Positions 1 through 9,282 are shown, numbered from the stretch's first letter. The stretch is DNA of 64,000 nt from Synechococcus sp. PCC 6312 (GCF_000316685.1 NC_019680.1:1179501-1243500), one strand, 5' to 3'. Notes: a model not told the origin generated them from the sequence alone. Numbers and translations: made by a program.

Positions 1-1
1 G

Positions 2-574
2 AAGTGGTTATGCGGTGGAATTGTTGCAGTCGCTTGGGGGATTTTATCTCTTCCGGCTAGAGCAACTCCCGTGGATTACGTTGCCAGTCAAAGGGGCCTG
101 GGGGAAACCTCAATACCTATGACTGGCCTGGCTTTGCTCGAATTACCGCCCCTGCAGGAATCCACTCCTTTTTTACCTGATTTAGAGCGAAAAATTGTTC
201 TAAAACTCCGAGAACGGCGGGTTTATCTCTACGTTGGTGAACAAGTCCAGGCCAGTTATCCGGTGGCGGTGGGTAAACCGGGCTGGGAAACCCCTACGGG
301 GATGTTTAAGGTCATGCATATGGTCAAAAATCCGACCTGGAAAAATCCCTTTAATGGCACTGTTGTTCCCCCTGGTCCCGCAAATCCCCTCGGTGATCGT
401 TTAATCGTCTTCACCCCAATTGGAAATAAGGGCTATGCTGGGTTTCATGGCACCACTAATGAGTCCTTGATTGGCCAGGCAGTCTCCCACGGCTGTGTCC
501 GCATGAAAAATAATGATATTCGGGCCTTTTTTGAAGCTGTGGAACTAGGAACGCCCGTGATTGTCAAGCCCTAG
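2..574 (+). CDS. L,D-transpeptidase (YkuD family), 5' end outside window
   Basis: This is a secreted peptidoglycan cross-linking enzyme of the YkuD (ErfK/YbiS) fold, which forms 3-3 links between peptide stems or anchors proteins in the periplasm. The C-terminal part carries the catalytic signature: a His in FHGTT followed by SHGCVRM with the nucleophile Cys. The domain core starts near KIVLKLRERRVYLY. A GTG at 71 could serve as a start, but the same frame stays open to base 2. That upstream part reads as a hydrophobic signal-peptide core ending in LPARA, a good signal peptidase I site. The real start is therefore most likely just upstream of the window and the gene is 5'-partial here. The family call is secure; the physiological partner is not visible. 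Confidence 0.88.
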   Translation, partial: KWLCGGIVAVAWGILSLPARATPVDYVASQRGLGETSIPMTGLALLELPPLQESTPFLPDLERKIVLKLRERRVYLYVGEQVQASYPVAVGKPGWETPTGMFKVMHMVKNPTWKNPFNGTVVPPGPANPLGDRLIVFTPIGNKGYAGFHGTTNESLIGQAVSHGCVRMKNNDIRAFFEAVELGTPVIVKP

Positions 575-667
575 ATCAACTCAACTGGGGATTGTGGGCT
601 AAAAACTAGACCATTTCTCTCAAGCTGTAGTCCATTTCAAAATACCGTTTAGGTTCTCATAACCTTT

Positions 668-1465
668 ATGACCTATTGCCTGGGCATCGTAACGCAGTAT
701 GGCTTAGTAATGGCGGCTGACTCTCGAACGAACGCTGGGGTAGATTATATTTCCACTTATCAGAAGTTGTTCGATTTTACTGTTCCCGGCGAGCGGGTGA
801 TCCTGTTGGCAACGGCGGGTAATTTGTCCATGACCCAAGAAATCTTGACGATTTTACGTCGGGATCTGCGGGCTCAGGCCGATGTAAGTTTGCACACCTT
901 GCCCAATATGTACGAAATTGCCCGCTATGTGGGATCAAAGGTGCGCCAAGTGATTGAAACCCACCGGGCCTGGTTGCAGCAGGACAAAATTGACTATCAA
1001 TGCTCTTTTTTGCTGGGGGGGCAGATTCGGGGTGAAGAAACCTGTTTGTACTTAATTTACAGCCAAGGTAATTTTCTCCAGGCCACGCCGGAAACGCCAT
1101 TCCTCCAGATTGGGGAGACTAAATATGGTAAACCCATCCTAGACCGAACCTTAAGCTACGACACTCCCATTGAAGCAGCAGCTAAATATGCCCTGCTGTC
1201 CCTCGACTCCACGATGAAATCGAATATTTCTGTCGGCCCACCCCTGCACCTGATTAAATATGCGGCCAACAGTTTCTTGATTAAGCATCGGGTGGAGTTA
1301 GTGTTGCGGGATCCGTTCCTGATCAAAATCCGCAAATATTGGGAAGCGTCTTTACGCCACGCTTTTGAAGGAATGCCTGCGATTGAATGGCAGGAGGGAG
1401 AATTTGCTGATGTTGCGCTCTTATCCGCCCCTGCGCCAGACATTTCTACTCCTGTAGTTGAATAA
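668..1465 (+). CDS. Anbu (ancestral proteasome beta-like) peptidase
   Basis: A 265-aa Ntn-hydrolase of the Anbu/BPH type, related to proteasome beta subunits. The N-terminus MTYCLGIVTQYGLVMAADSR has Thr2, the expected nucleophile after Met removal. D18 and K33 occupy the positions of the proteasome catalytic Asp and Lys, and the TNAGVD segment is typical of Anbu. Length matches the family. In many bacteria Anbu sits in an operon with an alpha-E protein, an ATP-grasp protein and a transglutaminase-like protein. None of these is adjacent: the neighbours are an L,D-transpeptidase and a glutaredoxin, so this copy appears to stand alone. Substrates are unknown. A proteasome or HslV identity is less likely because of the length and the N-terminal motif. 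Confidence 0.85.
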   Translation: MTYCLGIVTQYGLVMAADSRTNAGVDYISTYQKLFDFTVPGERVILLATAGNLSMTQEILTILRRDLRAQADVSLHTLPNMYEIARYVGSKVRQVIETHRAWLQQDKIDYQCSFLLGGQIRGEETCLYLIYSQGNFLQATPETPFLQIGETKYGKPILDRTLSYDTPIEAAAKYALLSLDSTMKSNISVGPPLHLIKYAANSFLIKHRVELVLRDPFLIKIRKYWEASLRHAFEGMPAIEWQEGEFADVALLSAPAPDISTPVVE

Positions 1466-1620
1466 AATCTGCAAACATCACGGGTTCAAGGGAGGACATC
1501 CAGCCCTAGACTCAGCCCAAATGAATTAAAATCACTCCTTGACCCCAAGCTAAGACCCTTGAGCCAGGCCTGGGGGATGGGATTTGCCCGGCCTTTTCCC
1601 TTAAATTGAGATTAGAGTCG

Positions 1621-1655
1621 CATTGCAACTATTCGACTGGGTCACATTGCAACTA
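1621..1655 (+). repeat. Pair of 11-bp direct repeats upstream of grxD
   Basis: CATTGCAACTA occurs at 1621-1631 and again at 1645-1655, 24 bp apart start to start, just upstream of the AGGAG ribosome-binding site and start of the glutaredoxin gene. The position suggests an operator or untranslated-leader element, but this is inference from placement only. Confidence 0.4.
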
Positions 1656-1674
1656 GAAGTTAGGAGAACCCCCC

Positions 1675-1998
1675 ATGAGTGCTGATGTCCAAGCCAAAAT
1701 TGACAGCCTGGTAAAATCCAACAAAATTATGGTGTTTATGAAGGGGTCAAAGTTAATGCCCCAATGTGGGTTTTCAAACACGGCGGTACAAATCCTCAAT
1801 AGCCTGGGTGCGCCCTTTGAAACCTTTGATGTGCTGGCTGATTATGAAGTTCGTCAAGGGATTAAGGACTATTCCAACTGGCCGACGATTCCCCAGATTT
1901 ATATCAATGGTGAATTTGTCGGTGGCTCGGATATCTTAATTGAGTTATACCAAAAAGGTGAACTCCAAGAGATGGTGGCTGTGGCCTTAGCCTCTTAA
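1675..1998 (+). CDS. grxD: Monothiol glutaredoxin, Grx4/GrxD family
   Basis: A 107-aa CGFS-type glutaredoxin that carries or delivers [2Fe-2S] clusters, usually as a glutathione-bridged homodimer and with BolA partners. The motif [13 protein letters not shown] holds the single active-site Cys. The [19 protein letters not shown] segment is the glutathione-binding cis-Pro/GG region. The N-terminal helix and length match bacterial Grx4. A good Shine-Dalgarno (TAGGAG) precedes the ATG by about 10 bases. Two direct repeats lie immediately upstream. No bolA-like gene is adjacent in the window. Confidence 0.95.
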   Translation: MSADVQAKIDSLVKSNKIMVFMKGSKLMPQCGFSNTAVQILNSLGAPFETFDVLADYEVRQGIKDYSNWPTIPQIYINGEFVGGSDILIELYQKGELQEMVAVALAS

Positions 1999-2039
1999 GG
2001 GTCAACAGTGGTAGCAATTGTCTTGAGACGATACAGATA

Positions 2040-2813
2040 ATGGGCGGGTTGTTGAAAGTTCCAGGCCGGATGTTGGCAGGATTTACAGCTGCATTTCGTG
2101 GCCTGGGGTTTATTGCGCGGCATCGGCTTTGGGGGTATCTGGTTTTACCAGCTTGTTTGAGCTTTGCCCTAGGCTTGGGGTTATTAGTGGGCAGTATTTG
2201 GCTCGTTCGTCATGGCTTGGCCCCTTTGACTGTGGGCTTAAACCCCGCCTGGTTGACTGTCTATGATGTTCTGACCCAAATCATTGCGGTCTTGGTGGCC
2301 CTGTTTTTAACCTTAATTGGCTACCAGGCCCTGCTGCCCCTGCTGGTGATTCCTTTTTTGGGGCCGCTGCTCAATCAAACAGAAATTATTTTGACCGGCC
2401 AGGCCGTGGAAGTGGGTTGGCAGCGGGATATGAAAAATGCCTTAGTGGGGATTTGGTTTGCTTTGCGGGATACGGGACTACAGCTACTCTGCCTAGGGTT
2501 CTCCCTATTTTTGGGGCCGGGACAGCCAATATTTATGGTGGTGATCAATAGCTACTTTCTGGGGCGGGGCAGTTTTGATTATTTATTAGAGAAGCATAAT
2601 TCGACCCTCCGCCAACGCCAGCAGCAAACTCGTCAATTATGGCCGGAAATCCAAGGCCTGGGATTAGCGCAAGTGGTGGGATTATTATTGCCAATTGTGG
2701 GAATTTTGTTAGTACCAGCTAGTGGCCTGGTGGGGGCTGCACTCTTGTTTTATCAAGCTCAACTTCCCTTTTCCCCCAAGATACCGGAGCTTAACGCCTC
2801 TCAGAGAACCTAA
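2040..2813 (+). CDS. EI24/CysZ-like integral membrane protein
   Basis: A 257-aa membrane protein with the EI24-domain pattern: an N-terminal amphipathic stretch ([15 protein letters not shown]), a first hydrophobic pair around residues 35-60 and 80-115, the conserved [16 protein letters not shown] loop, and a C-terminal hairpin ([26 protein letters not shown]). The bacterial relative CysZ is a sulfate permease, but the cyanobacterial members are untested, so transport of sulfate is only a family-based suggestion. It starts 41 bp after grxD on the same strand. Its stop codon overlaps the tail of accC on the other strand by four bases. Confidence 0.8.
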   Translation: MGGLLKVPGRMLAGFTAAFRGLGFIARHRLWGYLVLPACLSFALGLGLLVGSIWLVRHGLAPLTVGLNPAWLTVYDVLTQIIAVLVALFLTLIGYQALLPLLVIPFLGPLLNQTEIILTGQAVEVGWQRDMKNALVGIWFALRDTGLQLLCLGFSLFLGPGQPIFMVVINSYFLGRGSFDYLLEKHNSTLRQRQQQTRQLWPEIQGLGLAQVVGLLLPIVGILLVPASGLVGAALLFYQAQLPFSPKIPELNASQRT

Positions 2814-4168
2814 TCCCAACCGAGATGGCGCATCAGCTTTTCAACAAAATTGGTGTAAACCATGCCGCTCTGAAACTCTGGGGTTTCTAGGATCTTTTGA
2901 TGGAAATTAATCGTTGTCGGTAGTCCGGTAATGGCACATTCCCGTAAGGCGCGCCTCATCCGCCGAATGGCACTGGCCCGATCCGGCCCCCAGACAATGA
3001 GCTTACCAATTAAGGAATCATAATAGGGGGGAATTTCATAGTCCGTATAAACGTGGGAGTCCATCCGCACTCCGGGGCCACCTGGGGGTAAATAACCGTT
3101 GATCCGGCCGGGATGGGGGCGAAAATTCCGCTCTGGATCCTCAGCGTTAATCCGACATTCAATGGCATGGCCAGTCAATTTAACATCATCTTGACGCAGG
3201 TTGAGACGCTCCCCTTGGGCAATCCGAATTTGCTCGGCAATAATGTCCAGGCCAGTCACCATTTCCGTCACTGGATGTTCGACTTGGATACGGGTATTCA
3301 TCTCCATAAAGTAGAAGTTATCACTGCCATCCAATAAAAATTCAATCGTTCCCGCCCCGACATAGTGGATGGCTTTGGCGACACGCACGGCGGCCTGGCC
3401 CATTTTTTGGCGCAATTTTGGGGTTAAGGCGGGGCTAGGAGCTTCTTCTAACAGCTTTTGATGACGGCGTTGAATCGAGCAATCCCGTTCGCCTAGGTGG
3501 ATGACATTGCCATAGCTATCGGCCAAAATCTGAAACTCAATGTGGCGGGGATTTTCAATAAATCGCTCCAAGTAAACCCCTGGATTGCCAAAGGCTGCCT
3601 CGGCTTCCCCTTGAGCGGCGGCCAACAGGCGACTGAGATCTTCCGGGGCCCGAACTAAACGCATCCCCCGCCCGCCCCCCCCGGCTGTGGCTTTAATCAT
3701 CAAGGGATAGCCAATCTTCCCAGCTACGATTTGGGCCATGACTTCATCGGTAATTAGCCCTTCACTACCAGGAATGGTCGGCACGCCACAGGATTTCATG
3801 GTGGTTTTAGCGGTGGATTTATCGCCCATGGCCTGCATTGCGGCGGGTGAGGGGCCAATAAAGGTAATTTGGTGATCAGCGCAAATTTCGGCAAAGCGGG
3901 AGTTTTCGGCAAGAAACCCATACCCTGGATGAATGGCCGTGGCGTTACGGGTGAGGGCAGCAGCAATGATGTTGGGAATGTTTAAATAACTGCGATTACT
4001 CGGTGGTTCCCCAATACAGACCGCTTCATCGGCGAGTTGAACATGGAGGGCATGGCGATCCACTGTGGAATGGACGGCAACGGTGGCAATTCCCATCTCT
4101 TCACAGGTGCGTAAGATCCGTAGGGCAATTTCCCCCCGATTAGCAATTAAGATTTTCGAGAACGCCAT
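2810..4168 (-). CDS. accC: Acetyl-CoA carboxylase, biotin carboxylase subunit
   Basis: ATP-dependent carboxylation of the biotin on BCCP, the first half-reaction of malonyl-CoA synthesis for fatty acids. The protein begins [20 protein letters not shown], the universal biotin carboxylase N-terminus. It contains the glycine-rich ATP-grasp loop [11 protein letters not shown], the HxxERDCS motif ([14 protein letters not shown]) and the catalytic [15 protein letters not shown] segment. The frame extends 21 bases further upstream to a TTG, but ATG at 4168 gives the family-typical start and about 452 aa. The other carboxylase subunits are not in the window. It is convergent with the EI24-like gene. 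Confidence 0.96.
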   Translation of the reverse strand: MAFSKILIANRGEIALRILRTCEEMGIATVAVHSTVDRHALHVQLADEAVCIGEPPSNRSYLNIPNIIAAALTRNATAIHPGYGFLAENSRFAEICADHQITFIGPSPAAMQAMGDKSTAKTTMKSCGVPTIPGSEGLITDEVMAQIVAGKIGYPLMIKATAGGGGRGMRLVRAPEDLSRLLAAAQGEAEAAFGNPGVYLERFIENPRHIEFQILADSYGNVIHLGERDCSIQRRHQKLLEEAPSPALTPKLRQKMGQAAVRVAKAIHYVGAGTIEFLLDGSDNFYFMEMNTRIQVEHPVTEMVTGLDIIAEQIRIAQGERLNLRQDDVKLTGHAIECRINAEDPERNFRPHPGRINGYLPPGGPGVRMDSHVYTDYEIPPYYDSLIGKLIVWGPDRASAIRRMRRALRECAITGLPTTINFHQKILETPEFQSGMVYTNFVEKLMRHLGWD

Positions 4169-4507
4169 GGTGAATCCAAAGGTGAGCAACCCCTAATGCT
4201 ATCATTTCACGATTGAGTTCCATGATCATTCTCTCTAAGCCTCAAGACCCAGAATTTAGATTCCCCAGGCCTCGTAAAGGGATAAAATTATTGCCAAATC
4301 ATTTCTTGATGTGTAGTGTTAATAGTCTCAAGCTAACAAGGCTAGACTGGAAAAAACCTGATGAACACACTGCTTAGGGGGCTTACTGGTTGGGAAATAT
4401 TTGTGTAAGTCCACAGGTTAGGCGGAAATGGAGCTAAGACCGAGAAGCAGTCAAGCAACCCCTTGGAGGGTGACAGATGATCAGAAAAGTATCATGTTTA
4501 ACTAGGA
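4169..4507. other. Intergenic region between accC and tRNA-Thr
   Basis: About 340 bases with no open frame of convincing coding character on either strand. One copy of the CAGGCCT-type motif is present near 4264. It presumably holds the accC promoter (minus strand) and the tRNA 3' processing region. I see no riboswitch or hairpin terminator that I could defend. Confidence 0.4.
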
Positions 4508-4579
4508 AGCCCGTGACGAGGATTGAACTCGTGACCTCACCCTTACCAAGGGTGTGCTCTACCACTGAGCCACACGGGC
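4508..4579 (-). tRNA. tRNA-Thr (anticodon GGU)
   Basis: Read on the minus strand, the acceptor stem GCCCGTG pairs with CACGGGC. The D arm is GCTCAGTGGTAGAGC. The anticodon stem CACCC/GGGTG encloses the loop TTGGTAA, giving anticodon GGT. The T arm is ACGAG-TTCAATC-CTCGT. The discriminator is U and CCA is not encoded. It decodes ACC/ACU threonine codons. It lies alone between accC and ruvB. Confidence 0.96.
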
Positions 4580-4703
4580 CTGGATTATTAAAATAACATA
4601 CTTACAGAATCAGTTTGTAGTTTTTTAGCTCACTAAGCCTGTCTAAGCTAAGTTTTACCCTGTAGCCTCCGTTATTCTCAAGTTTCTAATCAGATTAGTC
4701 TCC

Positions 4704-5765
4704 ATGCCAATTCTTTCATCTGCGGCAAACCCTGAACCAATCCCCAATTTACTCCAGGCCAGGCCACTCCCTGAGGATAGTGCCAGTCGCCCTGAAGAAA
4801 AGATCCGCCCCCAATCGTTAGCTGAATATGTTGGACAAGGGGAATTAAAGCAGGTGCTAGATATTGCGATTCAAGCGGCCAAGTCACGCCAAGAATACCT
4901 GGATCACTTGTTGTTGTACGGCCCCCCAGGCCTGGGAAAAACCACCATCGCTTTAATTTTGGCCGTAGAAATGGGAGTTACCTGCAAAGTTACCAGTGCC
5001 CCAGCCTTAGAACGGCCGCGGGATATTGTCGGTCTCCTTGTTAACTTAAAGCCAGGGGATATTCTGTTTATAGATGAAATACATCGCCTCAGCCGCATGA
5101 CCGAGGAGTTACTCTATCCCGCCATGGAAGATTTTCGTCTAGACATCACCATTGGTAAAGGTCAGAGTGCCCGGAGTCGGAGCTTGCCGTTACAACGCTT
5201 TACCCTGGTCGGTGCAACAACCCGCGCCGGGGCTTTAACATCGCCCTTACGAGATCGCTTTGGACTGATTCAACGTTTACGTTTTTATAATCCTGAGGAG
5301 TTAAGCCAAATCATTAACCGCAACGCCCAAATTTTGCAGGCAACTATCACCCCTGAGGCCTGTTTAGAGATTGCTCGCCGGGCCCGGGGAACGCCGCGTA
5401 TTGCTAATCGCCTGCTGAAGCGAGTCCGGGATTATGCGGCCGTTAAATATCAGGGCAAGATTACGGATCTGATTGCTCAGGAGGCATTGGAACTTTTTAA
5501 TGTTGACCCCAAGGGGCTAGATTGGACAGATCGCCGCCTACTAACTGTTTTAATTGAAACCTATCGAGGTGGGCCAGTGGGCTTAGATGCTTTGGCCGCT
5601 GCAACGGGAGAAGATGCTCAAACGATTGAGGAGGTTTATGAGCCTTACCTGATGCAAATTGGCTACCTGCAACGGACACCCCGTGGACGGATGGCAACAC
5701 CCCAGGCCTGGCAGCATTTGGACTATCAATTTCCTGGCGAACAGTTACCTTTGTTGGATATTTAG
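4704..5765 (+). CDS. ruvB: Holliday junction branch migration ATPase RuvB
   Basis: Hexameric AAA+ motor that drives branch migration of Holliday junctions together with RuvA in recombinational repair. Walker A GPPGLGKT is at residues 73-80, Walker B is FIDEIHR, and the sensor region contains [18 protein letters not shown]. The C-terminal winged helix holds [28 protein letters not shown]. Length 353 aa includes a roughly 30-residue N-terminal extension, common in cyanobacteria. ruvA is not adjacent. Confidence 0.97.
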   Translation: MPILSSAANPEPIPNLLQARPLPEDSASRPEEKIRPQSLAEYVGQGELKQVLDIAIQAAKSRQEYLDHLLLYGPPGLGKTTIALILAVEMGVTCKVTSAPALERPRDIVGLLVNLKPGDILFIDEIHRLSRMTEELLYPAMEDFRLDITIGKGQSARSRSLPLQRFTLVGATTRAGALTSPLRDRFGLIQRLRFYNPEELSQIINRNAQILQATITPEACLEIARRARGTPRIANRLLKRVRDYAAVKYQGKITDLIAQEALELFNVDPKGLDWTDRRLLTVLIETYRGGPVGLDALAAATGEDAQTIEEVYEPYLMQIGYLQRTPRGRMATPQAWQHLDYQFPGEQLPLLDI

Positions 5766-5928
5766 TAGCTTGGCAGCCCCACGATAATTTAACCCATCAA
5801 AAATATAGCCTGACAGAAATTGTTCTAGACAAGGGAGAATATTGAAAGCTTCTCGATGTGGATGGGGGAGCTATGGTGACAACTGGGTTCTTACTTATTT
5901 CTGTTTCCCCTGTCATGGGTCATGGTAA

Positions 5929-6783
5929 ATGGCTAATTCACTCCCAATGATTACCCCTGAACAGCCTGATTTTTGGCCGCAGATGGTGGACTTTTGCCAG
6001 GCCCTGACGGAACGGGTAGGGACTACGTTACTCAAGGAGTTTAGCCAAGTTCAACGGGAACAAAAGGCCGATGGGAGTTTGGTAACCTCTGGAGATCGCT
6101 GGGCTGACCAAGAATTAACTGAGGCGATTCAAAGGGCATTTCCGGATCACGGCATCCTCAGTGAAGAAGGCAACCCTATTTTTCCCGCCGAGGACTGGGC
6201 CTGGATTATTGATCCAATTGATGGGACGACTAATTTTGCCCACGGTTTGCCCATTTGGTGCGTGGCGTTAGCACTTTGTTACAAAGGGTATCCTGTCTTT
6301 GGCTATGTGGCAGTTCCCCCCTTAGGGCAAAACTTTCATGGTTTTTGGCAGGCTCCCAATTATGCCGATGGGGCGTTTTTGAATGGTCAACCGATCCAGA
6401 CAAGCTCTGCTTCACCCGGCCCCCAGGAGTTCTTCAGTTTATGTGCCCGGAGTACCGCCGTGATTAGCCAGGCCAGCCTTAGCCATCTTGGCCCTATCCC
6501 CGCGAAGATAAGAATGTTAGGTTCAGCCAGTTACAATTTTCTGACCGTAGCTGCTGGTTTTACCTTGGGTGCTGTAGAAAAAACACCCCAAATCTGGGAT
6601 ATTGCCCCGGCCTGGCCGATTGTTAAGGCGGCAAATGGTGCAGTGATTTGGCTCGATCAGGCGCAACTTTTTCCCCTAACTCCAGGCCAGTCTCTAAGCA
6701 ATCAACCCCATCCAACTCTGATGGCTGCTAACCCCAACATTGGCAACGATTTCTTACCTTGGCTAAACTGTCTTGTCCATTAA
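5929..6783 (+). CDS. Inositol monophosphatase family protein
   Basis: Mg-dependent phosphatase of the IMPase/SuhB/FBPase superfamily, 284 aa. The metal-binding motifs are seen as EE at residues 79-80, DPIDGTTNF (D95, D98) and WDIAPAWPIVKAANG towards the C-terminus. Likely substrates are inositol-1-phosphate or related sugar phosphates such as histidinol phosphate; the sequence alone does not decide. ATG at 5929 gives a standard-length protein. The 3' side opens into the AT-rich accessory island. Confidence 0.88.
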   Translation: MANSLPMITPEQPDFWPQMVDFCQALTERVGTTLLKEFSQVQREQKADGSLVTSGDRWADQELTEAIQRAFPDHGILSEEGNPIFPAEDWAWIIDPIDGTTNFAHGLPIWCVALALCYKGYPVFGYVAVPPLGQNFHGFWQAPNYADGAFLNGQPIQTSSASPGPQEFFSLCARSTAVISQASLSHLGPIPAKIRMLGSASYNFLTVAAGFTLGAVEKTPQIWDIAPAWPIVKAANGAVIWLDQAQLFPLTPGQSLSNQPHPTLMAANPNIGNDFLPWLNCLVH

Positions 6784-6895
6784 CCTGATGTAAGTGAGCC
6801 AGAAACAATGATGTTGGAGTCTAATGTAATTGTTGGGCTGCTCAATGTCGCAGTAGGGGTTTATATTTTGAGATCAACCACAAAAAGATTGAATA

Positions 6896-7079
6896 TTAAG
6901 GAGAATCCAAGGAACGATCAAGATTGCTTTTAATGGGAAGCCTAACAATCTTGCACCCCGAAGTATTTTCTTTTCGTTTTAAGTCCTCAAATATTGCTCG
7001 AAGATCGTAGTTAAAAGACTTAGCGTATTCTTCTGGATACTTATGAATTTCAGCAACGATCTCATCTTCATTTATACAT
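6896..7079 (-). pseudogene. Frameshifted copy of the 58-aa small gene at 7520-7696
   Basis: On the minus strand the reading EIVAEIHKYPEEYAKSFNYD, then LRAIFEDLKRKENTSGCKIV, closely parallels the intact downstream gene at 7520-7696. The start region differs by one extra base: ATG-TAT-AAA is followed directly by TGA here, whereas the intact copy reads AAA GAT GAG. The copy is therefore translationally dead unless an alternative start is used. The two copies are direct repeats about 615 bp apart, evidence of duplication and decay. Confidence 0.75.
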
Positions 7080-7196
7080 GATTCAACCTTTAAGCTTCCA
7101 TTTCTACATCTGATTTCAATATTTTATACATATATCTAAAATAAAGATTCAGATGAAACCCAATTCTCAGTTAACAGGCCTGGGACTCGACAAAAC

Positions 7197-7443
7197 TCAG
7201 AGAAAATATTCGTGATCAGCGTTAGACCTGCACTCCTGGCCTGGACACTCATTGAGAAAGTCATCACTGGCTACAGGCCCCATCCAAGAAAAAACTATCC
7301 CAAACCGCATCAACTGGGGCAATAATCCGCTCTTGTCCGTGAACTCGAATGTTGACCTCTGTGACGGATTTATCAAACTGAACACCCTTGGGCAAATAAA
7401 CGGCTTGATTCTAATTTGTTGTAAAAATTTTGCTTCTCACCAT
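7197..7443 (-). pseudogene. Decayed VapB-type antitoxin gene
   Basis: From the ATG at 7443 the minus strand reads MVRSKIFTTN, a TAG stop at codon 11 (7411-7413), then NQAVYLPKGVQFDKSVTEVN and IRVHGQERIIAPVDAVWDSFF. This matches the AbrB-like VapB pattern (KIFTTNRSQAVRLPK...). After WDSFF the expected tail (MGPVASDDFLNE) continues in a different frame, so there is also a frameshift. One nonsense plus one frameshift mutation makes it a pseudogene. No VapC/PIN toxin is left beside it. Confidence 0.75.
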
Positions 7444-7519
7444 ATTAGTCCTCCCAAATCTTATGCTCCAGGCCAAACATCTGACTAAATCTCAGGGCAA
7501 TCACATCACTGCCTTAACT

Positions 7520-7696
7520 CTAGCTCTCACCTAGATCAATATTTTTCTGAATGGGTAGTTTAACAATCTTACGTCCCGAAGCATCCTGTTTTCGTTTTAA
7601 GTCCTTAAATATTGCTTGAAGATCATAATTAAACGACTTAGCGTATTCTTCCCGATACTTATGAATTTCTGCAACAATCTCATCTTTTTTATACAT
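7520..7696 (-). CDS. Small antitoxin-like protein, 58 aa
   Basis: The ATG at 7696 opens a 58-codon frame beginning MYKKDEIVAEIHKYREEYAK and containing FNYDLQAIFKDLKRKQDASG, ending in LGES. It is charged and helical. Similar short proteins occur in cyanobacteria beside toxin-like genes, so an antitoxin role is plausible, but I do not recognise a named family with certainty. It is intact, unlike its diverged duplicate at 6896-7079. No toxin partner is visible on either side; the next gene downstream on this strand is the decayed vapB. Confidence 0.6.
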   Translation of the reverse strand: MYKKDEIVAEIHKYREEYAKSFNYDLQAIFKDLKRKQDASGRKIVKLPIQKNIDLGES

Positions 7697-7777
7697 GATT
7701 CAATCTTTAAGACTCGACTTGTATAAGCTTATGTAGCAAACAGTAATATTTTAAAATAGCTAATTAGCTATTGCTCT

Positions 7778-8515
7778 TTAAGGACTATCTACCAAATCTA
7801 CTTGTGCTAGATGCATCAGAGTATTAATTTGCTCAGAAGCTGTTATTGTCTTACCATTTATCCAATCAGACGGGGGAATATCAGGATTTAGCTTTCCAAA
7901 CTTTTGAAGGCAATGGGAGTAAGCAATAGCAGCCTGGATTCTATAGCTTCCAATAAATTTCCCCTCATTCCCCATAAACGACCATTTGATAATTCTTTGC
8001 TGGATGCCGTTTAAAAGTGTTATGGCTAGTTCTTCAAAATCATGAATAGTTAAGTCAAAATGGTATTGATCAGCCGGAGAGAAATCTAAATTATTTTCAG
8101 GCGTAGATTTAAAATTAGTAGTTGTAGGAAGATAAGATGTTGGAATAATTAAAGACCCACGTGTACAATGAGATTTTCGTTTAGAACCTCTATCCGAACG
8201 AAAATTTTGTTGAGATATGCCCTCTGCCATAACAGCAAAAGCATGTCCATAATCTAGAGGATCAAGAGTATCTGAGCTATAGACTGATATTCCTGAATCT
8301 ACTCCGTCAAAAACACATTGAATGACTCTATTAATAAGTTCATTATTCCAATTTTGATTTGAACAATTAATTGTTTCGTTAATTATAGTAATGAAGTCAA
8401 CACGGTTTCTGCAAAGACGAATCAGATTTTCAGGATGATTCTCCCCGGACTTTGAGATTCTAGCTTTCTTAAAATATTTATTGAATTGCAGTAATAAATC
8501 AAGAAGTGAAGCCAT
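7778..8515 (-). CDS. Unknown protein, third gene of the TIGR04255 cassette
   Basis: A 245-aa protein that I do not recognise. It is soluble, with no signal peptide or membrane segment, rich in polar residues, with a helical C-terminal half (HFDLTIHDFEELAITLLNGI) and a Ser/Thr/Pro-rich middle around residues 115-145. Its ATG begins two bases after the stop of the preceding gene and has no obvious Shine-Dalgarno, so translation is probably coupled. The gene is AT-rich and lacks the CCAGGCC motif common in the flanking core genes, suggesting acquisition by transfer. Confidence 0.7.
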   Translation of the reverse strand: MASLLDLLLQFNKYFKKARISKSGENHPENLIRLCRNRVDFITIINETINCSNQNWNNELINRVIQCVFDGVDSGISVYSSDTLDPLDYGHAFAVMAEGISQQNFRSDRGSKRKSHCTRGSLIIPTSYLPTTTNFKSTPENNLDFSPADQYHFDLTIHDFEELAITLLNGIQQRIIKWSFMGNEGKFIGSYRIQAAIAYSHCLQKFGKLNPDIPPSDWINGKTITASEQINTLMHLAQVDLVDSP

Positions 8516-8517
8516 TT

Positions 8518-9282
8518 TTAACTCAGTAGTTCACTTATGCCCTTAATAAGATGTGAGTGAGGCAATTCTTGAGTAGAAAGGGCTTGAGATAGACAATTCT
8601 TGCCCATGGTTCCACCGCATGTAAGCAGAAAAACGGCTGCCGTTTGAGCTAAACGTTTATCAGTTGAATTCAAAAATAAACTTACGGTGGAAAGTAAAAG
8701 TTCATTAGTAGTTGAAAATTCTGCATCACTCAAGGCAGACAATAGAACTCGCTTACTAATTAAAGGTATATTTTTAATATATGTGGAAATTAATGAATGA
8801 TATTCATTTGAAGCTTTTATTAGCCACTCTGCCACTAAAATTGATATATCATATAACACCTTTTCTTCCTCTTGTTCTCGGAAAAGCCTACCAAGATATT
8901 CTCTAATTACAATGGAGATATTGCGTGGAAATAGAAAATCGATAAAATTAGTTGAAGGAGATGTAGACGTTCCTGTTTCTTGCAAGCATTGAAACTTTGC
9001 AACATCTCTGCCTACAAAAAACTGACGAACAGCTTCATTTTGAAGTAAGTCTCTACTAATTGAGGCTTGATTAGCTAAGGCTTGACAAAATCTTTCAAAT
9101 GTTGTGGATTTGTCATCAGTAAGTGTTGGTGAGAAAATTAAAAAAGGCACTTTACCGTAGAGCTTATCTTGATTTTCACGAGACGGATTGTGGTTGAAGG
9201 GCTTGTTGTAGCTTTGCCGTGATACACCAGCGGAAGAAGTTGCCTGCTTCTCTGTTAAATCTATCGAGGGAATCAGTAGCAT
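8518..9282 (-). CDS. Unknown helical protein, second gene of the TIGR04255 cassette
   Basis: A 254-aa protein of unknown function. The C-terminal two-thirds looks all-helical and repeat-like (RVLLSALSDAEF, LLSTVSLFLNS, LAQTAAVFLLTCGG), faintly reminiscent of HEAT-type helices, but that is not proven. The ATG at 9282 lies inside the upstream gene, giving a 107-base overlap in a different frame. It is supported by GGAG seven bases before the ATG. The only alternative is a GTG at 9150. The overlap implies tight co-evolution or coupling with the TIGR04255-type gene. Confidence 0.68.
   Translation of the reverse strand: MLLIPSIDLTEKQATSSAGVSRQSYNKPFNHNPSRENQDKLYGKVPFLIFSPTLTDDKSTTFERFCQALANQASISRDLLQNEAVRQFFVGRDVAKFQCLQETGTSTSPSTNFIDFLFPRNISIVIREYLGRLFREQEEEKVLYDISILVAEWLIKASNEYHSLISTYIKNIPLISKRVLLSALSDAEFSTTNELLLSTVSLFLNSTDKRLAQTAAVFLLTCGGTMGKNCLSQALSTQELPHSHLIKGISELLS

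Noticed and set aside
7252-7488. Plus-strand open frame of 78 codons in the accessory island
   Set aside because: It is the antisense of the decayed vapB gene, whose own reading explains the sequence.
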